From: Alteromonas sp. KUL106
GTDB taxonomy: Bacteria; Pseudomonadota; Gammaproteobacteria; Enterobacterales; Alteromonadaceae
Reading direction: 5' to 3'
Assembly (NCBI RefSeq): GCF_009811415.1
Contig: NZ_BLIG01000001.1
Location: 372,001 to 436,000 of the forward strand
DNA: 64,000 bases
Positions 59,835-64,000 of the stretch are shown piece by piece (positions within the stretch are counted from its first letter, which is position 1; every line of letters starts with the position of its first letter). Both the position numbers and the translations under genes were made by a program. The notes beneath the pieces are model-generated. The model was not told where the DNA came from, made no database searches, and worked only from the letters and a program-made list of their open reading frames with translations.

Positions 59835-60671
59835 TTACGCTTTTGCATCGAGACCGGCTTGATAGAGCGCATTCTTTTTTAAGTCATAATGGCTGGCCAC
59901 TACCGCTGCCGCTTTTTTAAGCGGCATATACTCACAGAGTGTATTCAGCAGTGACATTGCTTCACTCGGTATCGCTTGGTCAGTCACCTTTGCAGGGCCA
60001 ATCATCACAACAAATTCACCTTTTTGGTGGGCAGCGTCCGCATTGAGATAATCAATGACGTCTTGCGCACTTCCACTTACATAGGTTTCGAAAGTTTTGG
60101 TAAGCTCTTTGGCAACGACAATGTGACGCTCGCCTAGCACGCGCTGAATATCGGTAACTGTGTCTAGAATTCGACGAGGCGCTTCATAGTAAACGGTAGT
60201 AAAAGCTCTATCTAACAGGGCTGACAGCACGCTTTCGCGTGCCTGTGTTTTAACCGGTAAAAAGCCTTCGAATATAAATTTGTCCGTGGGAAGTCCTGAG
60301 GCACTTAACGCGGTAATTGCAGCGCAAGGGCCTGGAAGTGCACTCACTGGAATACCTTGCTCACGGCACTTGCGCACCAAAACGAAGCCCGGGTCACTGA
60401 TCAATGGTGTTCCGGCATCGCTTATCAATGCAACCGACTCGCCACCCTTTAAGCGCTCGCAAAGCATGGCAGTGCGCTTATCCTCATTGTGCTCATGCAG
60501 AGAAAGGGTTTTCGTTCCAATGCTAAAGTGTTGTAAGAGTCGAGCGCTGTGTCGGGTATCCTCAGCTGCGATCCAACTTACTTCACTTAATACGCGTATT
60601 GCTCTAGCGCTCATGTCATCTAAATTACCGATAGGCGTTGGAACAATATATAAGGTGGCAGTGTCTGTCAT
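59835..60671 (-). CDS. rsmI: 16S rRNA 2'-O-ribose methyltransferase RsmI
   Basis: Methylates C1402 of 16S rRNA with S-adenosylmethionine. The 278-aa protein has the IVPTPIGNLDDMSARA N-terminus and the tetrapyrrole-methylase fold motif ISDAGTPLISDPG. It is divergent from lpoA, as in E. coli (yraL/yraM). Confidence 0.96.
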   Translation of the reverse strand: MTDTATLYIVPTPIGNLDDMSARAIRVLSEVSWIAAEDTRHSARLLQHFSIGTKTLSLHEHNEDKRTAMLCERLKGGESVALISDAGTPLISDPGFVLVRKCREQGIPVSALPGPCAAITALSASGLPTDKFIFEGFLPVKTQARESVLSALLDRAFTTVYYEAPRRILDTVTDIQRVLGERHIVVAKELTKTFETYVSGSAQDVIDYLNADAAHQKGEFVVMIGPAKVTDQAIPSEAMSLLNTLCEYMPLKKAAAVVASHYDLKKNALYQAGLDAKA

Positions 60672-60812
60672 AACAGTGGTTAAGTCTTACGTTAATTTTG
60701 AAGAATATGCGATAAGTGTATCACGCCATTAGTCCAGATTATGCTGGCAAGCGTAGATTTTCACACTGGTTAAGATAAACTTGGCCTATAACGATGTAAA
60801 AGGAATGAAACT

Positions 60813-62816
60813 GTGCGTCATCTTGGACAAGCTGGAAAAATTTTTACGCTAACAGCCATAGCTTCGGTATTGGTGCTATCGGGCTGCGGAAGTACACCTA
60901 AAACCCAGTCAAAGCCTGTGGTGGTGGAACCGACCCCGATTGCAACCACGCAGGTTGAAGATAACGTCACACCTGAACACAAACTCCTTGAAGCAAAAAA
61001 GACATGGGAACGCACCCGCGATAAAGAACAGCGCGATACGCTGTTGCTGCAAGCTGCAGACCTCTATCTTCAAAATCAACAGCCCGTTTTGGCTCAGCAA
61101 GTACTCTATGAGATAAAAGAAGACGGTGTTTCAGGAGCAAATCAATCTTACTATGCCCTTTTGGTTACCAAAGCCTATGCGGGCATGCCAGATGCGTCGG
61201 CAGAAGAATTGTTGTCCATGTTGGATGATGTTAATGACACGGGCGAAGCCGCATTTCAAAAAGCTGAACTGCAGACGCAGTTGTACACACAGCAAGGTAA
61301 TTTCGCCGCGGCGGCAAACAGCGTGCTAAAAACTAATTTATCGGACGACGAGAAAGTGCAGCAGGTTTGGCTATGGCTCACGTCTATACCTAAAGCATCG
61401 CTCTCTACGGTAGGACAAACCTACCCCGCCCTTTCCCCTTTTATTACCCTTCGCGAATTAACTGAAGAGAGTGCGTCGTCCCCGGCCGCCTTAGCAAGAA
61501 AGCTCGAACAGTTTCAACAGGTGTACCGAGGCCACGTTCTAGAAAAAACGCTGCCGGAAAATGTGATTAAGGCCACACAGCTTAACGATGCTGGCGCCAA
61601 TGACATAGCCGTTTTACTTCCACTTTCTGGCAGGCTTGCACGCACTGGCGAAGTGGTTAAAAACGGTATAATGGCCGCGTATTACACCGACGTTGAAAAA
61701 CGCCAAGATGAACACCTTCTTCCACGTCTTCGCTTTATTGATACTAACGGGGTCGATACACAGCAATTGCTTGATGAAATCGGCGACACTAAATTTATTG
61801 TCGGCCCGCTGCTAAAAGACACGGTAGAGCGTTTGATCCCTAATTTACCGATTGGGGTGAACGTACTGGCGTTGAACCGTCCAGAAGAGTTGATGGACTC
61901 CGAAACAGCAATTAATAAGCAAGATAATAATACAGCGGCCAATAATGCGTTAAGCACATCACCGAATTCTGCGTTAGCCACTGGTTCTAATGCAACTGTA
62001 AGTGAGCTGGATGCGCTGGACCTTCCTACTTCACTTAACTATTTTGGGCTAGCGCCAGAAGATGAAGCCAAACAGCTCGCTGAGTTCATTTTCAATAAAG
62101 GCTATCGTGCGCCCATCGTGATTGCCGCACAAAGCAGTTTGTATCAGCGAATGGACGACACGTTTAAAAAGCACTGGCGAATACTTAACGATCGGGAAAA
62201 CAAGCAACGCGCCAACATAACGTCGGTATCATTTAACGACAGTAATTCACTTCGAGAAGGCATTACACAGGCGTTAGATGTGGCGCAAAGCAACGAGCGT
62301 ATCAATCAAATCGAGTACATGACAAATGATGAAGTGTACAACATGCCGCGCAGCAGACGTGATATTGATGCCATTGTTGCATTTTCTTCGCCGCAAGACA
62401 CCGAACTGCTCAATCCCATTATCGAGGCGAGCTTGAACCCATACGATGGTAAACAAGTTCCTGTGTATGCGACGTCTCGTTCAATGGATTACGACAGCGG
62501 CAAAAACCAATGGCGTGACCTGCAAAATGTGCACTTTATCGATATGCCTTGGCTGATGCCCTCACACAAATGGGAATCTTTGCAGCAGGAAGTAGAGCAT
62601 GCGTGGGAAAATCAGAATACTATGCAAAAACGTCTGTTTGCCTTTGGATTCGACGCTTATCAACTACTCCCGCAGCTAGGTATGCTTAACACACTTAACT
62701 ATCTATCGCATGAAGGACTGACCGGAACACTGTCGCTCAACCAGAAAGGTGAAGTGATACGTCAGCAGCCGCAAGCCATTATCCGTAACGAAAAAGTGCA
62801 AATGCTTTCGGAGTAA
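60813..62816 (+). CDS. lpoA: Penicillin-binding protein activator LpoA
   Basis: An outer-membrane lipoprotein that stimulates PBP1A in peptidoglycan synthesis. The 667-aa protein has lipobox LSGC at residues about 23-26, a TPR-rich N-terminal half and a periplasmic-binding-protein-like C-terminal half (NDIAVLLPLSGRLARTGEVVKNG). A low-complexity Asn/Ser/Ala insert lies near residues 370-395. The start is a GTG after AAGGA. It leads a lpoA-yraN-diaA-dolP cluster. Confidence 0.95.
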   Translation: MRHLGQAGKIFTLTAIASVLVLSGCGSTPKTQSKPVVVEPTPIATTQVEDNVTPEHKLLEAKKTWERTRDKEQRDTLLLQAADLYLQNQQPVLAQQVLYEIKEDGVSGANQSYYALLVTKAYAGMPDASAEELLSMLDDVNDTGEAAFQKAELQTQLYTQQGNFAAAANSVLKTNLSDDEKVQQVWLWLTSIPKASLSTVGQTYPALSPFITLRELTEESASSPAALARKLEQFQQVYRGHVLEKTLPENVIKATQLNDAGANDIAVLLPLSGRLARTGEVVKNGIMAAYYTDVEKRQDEHLLPRLRFIDTNGVDTQQLLDEIGDTKFIVGPLLKDTVERLIPNLPIGVNVLALNRPEELMDSETAINKQDNNTAANNALSTSPNSALATGSNATVSELDALDLPTSLNYFGLAPEDEAKQLAEFIFNKGYRAPIVIAAQSSLYQRMDDTFKKHWRILNDRENKQRANITSVSFNDSNSLREGITQALDVAQSNERINQIEYMTNDEVYNMPRSRRDIDAIVAFSSPQDTELLNPIIEASLNPYDGKQVPVYATSRSMDYDSGKNQWRDLQNVHFIDMPWLMPSHKWESLQQEVEHAWENQNTMQKRLFAFGFDAYQLLPQLGMLNTLNYLSHEGLTGTLSLNQKGEVIRQQPQAIIRNEKVQMLSE

Positions 62817-62820
62817 AGAA

Positions 62821-63162
62821 ATGTCAAAACTGCAAGGGAATGCAGCAGAGGACAGAGCCTGTCGGTACTTGGAAGAGCAAGGCCTTCGTCTTCTGTGTCG
62901 AAACTACCACTCTCGACGTGGCGAACTCGATATTGTTATGCAAGACGGAAATACTGTTGTATGTATTGAAGTGAAGTATCGAAAACAAACTCGGTTTGGT
63001 AGAGCCGTGGAATTTGTAACTGCGAAGAAGCTACAGCGAATTAAGGCTGCGTTTGAATTCTATTTGTTAGATAATGGCCTGAATTCAGCGTCAACTCCGC
63101 TAAGGATTGACGTTATTGCCATAGACGGGCAGAGCCTTGAATGGTTAAAAAACGTAGGTTAA
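62821..63162 (+). CDS. yraN: YraN family protein (UPF0102)
   Basis: A 113-aa protein of the predicted endonuclease-fold UPF0102 family. It has GNAAEDRACRYLEEQGLRLL and the active-site-like RRGELDIVMQD...CIEVKYR residues. It starts four bases after lpoA, as in E. coli. Function unproved. Confidence 0.94.
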   Translation: MSKLQGNAAEDRACRYLEEQGLRLLCRNYHSRRGELDIVMQDGNTVVCIEVKYRKQTRFGRAVEFVTAKKLQRIKAAFEFYLLDNGLNSASTPLRIDVIAIDGQSLEWLKNVG

Positions 63163-63223
63163 CCAGCGCCCTTTCAGCGCAATAAAAGGGGCATTGCATA
63201 CCGTTCGGTACATTTATGCGTGA

Positions 63224-63892
<669 letters not shown>

Positions 63893-63902
63893 ACCTAGTA
63901 TT

Positions 63903-64000
63903 ATGAGTAAAAGCGCTAAATATATAGGGGTCCTCGGATGCACTTTTGCTTTAATTCTCAGCCTGCAAGGTTGTGTAGTAGCAGTAGGTGCAGCCGGAGC
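63903..64000 (+). CDS. dolP: DolP (YraP) BON-domain lipoprotein, cut by the window end
   Basis: The first 32 codons are seen: MSKSAKYIGVLGCTFALIL, then SLQGCVVAVGAAGA. LQGC is a lipobox and the VVAV-Gly-Ala run matches the start of YraP/DolP. The position after diaA agrees with the E. coli order. The BON domains lie beyond the window. Confidence 0.8.
   Translation, partial: MSKSAKYIGVLGCTFALILSLQGCVVAVGAAG

Overview
The window looks like a chromosomal segment of a marine gammaproteobacterium of the Alteromonas type. This is inferred from the gene content and order: an E. coli-like rsmI / lpoA-yraN-diaA-dolP cluster, a thrABC operon with a thr leader, a carboxynorspermidine polyamine pair, a beta-glucan utilisation cluster and many TonB/TPR-type proteins. 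GC content looks moderate. I found no tRNA, rRNA, prophage, transposase gene or CRISPR array.

Layout. 0-13 kb: a ToxR/CadC-like TPR regulator divergent from a DUF885 metallopeptidase; a small exported protein followed by two strong terminators; fadH; a TPR/transglutaminase lipoprotein; a VOC protein; a second DUF885 enzyme; a glutathione S-transferase; osmC. 13-17 kb: exported msrA; a regulator-azlC-azlD operon with paired palindromic operators; an MFS exporter. 17-26 kb: a foldback repeat element, then a compact beta-1,3-glucan (laminarin-type) locus made of a large modular GH16 lipoprotein, a TonB-dependent receptor interrupted by one in-frame amber codon, and a TIM-barrel glycosidase. 26-31 kb: an RRM protein, yaaA, talB-pgi and a short GTG-started DUF3545 gene. 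31-37 kb (minus strand): thrL leader and attenuator, thrA, thrB, thrC and ung, with a MetJ-box-like palindrome upstream of the leader. 37-46 kb: LysR/adhC divergent pair, a NarL-type two-component pair, a membrane protein, an exported phosphatase-like protein, and an arsR-arsC-arsH-acr3 arsenic operon with repeated palindromes in front of arsR. 46-56 kb: a lone receiver protein, aceK, an OmpR-type two-component pair, a DUF3833 lipoprotein and chalcone-isomerase-like protein, a PLP enzyme, a DUF4282 protein, a sterol-desaturase-like hydroxylase and an AraC regulator. 56-64 kb: carboxynorspermidine synthase and decarboxylase, then rsmI divergent from lpoA-yraN-diaA-dolP, the last cut by the window edge.

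How the parts fit: the GH16 enzyme would cut beta-glucan at the cell surface, the receptor would import oligosaccharides, and the third gene would trim them. The amber codon would break this chain unless it is a sequencing error or is suppressed. The thr operon makes threonine from aspartate and appears controlled by attenuation, possibly with methionine input. The ars operon senses, reduces or oxidises, and exports arsenic.

The least explained structure is a dispersed intergenic repeat family with conserved inverted ends. It occurs as one full copy of about 270 bp, one collapsed hairpin and two solo ends. I saw no clearly new defence or metabolic system. The best leads are this repeat family, the amber-interrupted receptor with an EF-hand-like loop, and the regulatory sites.
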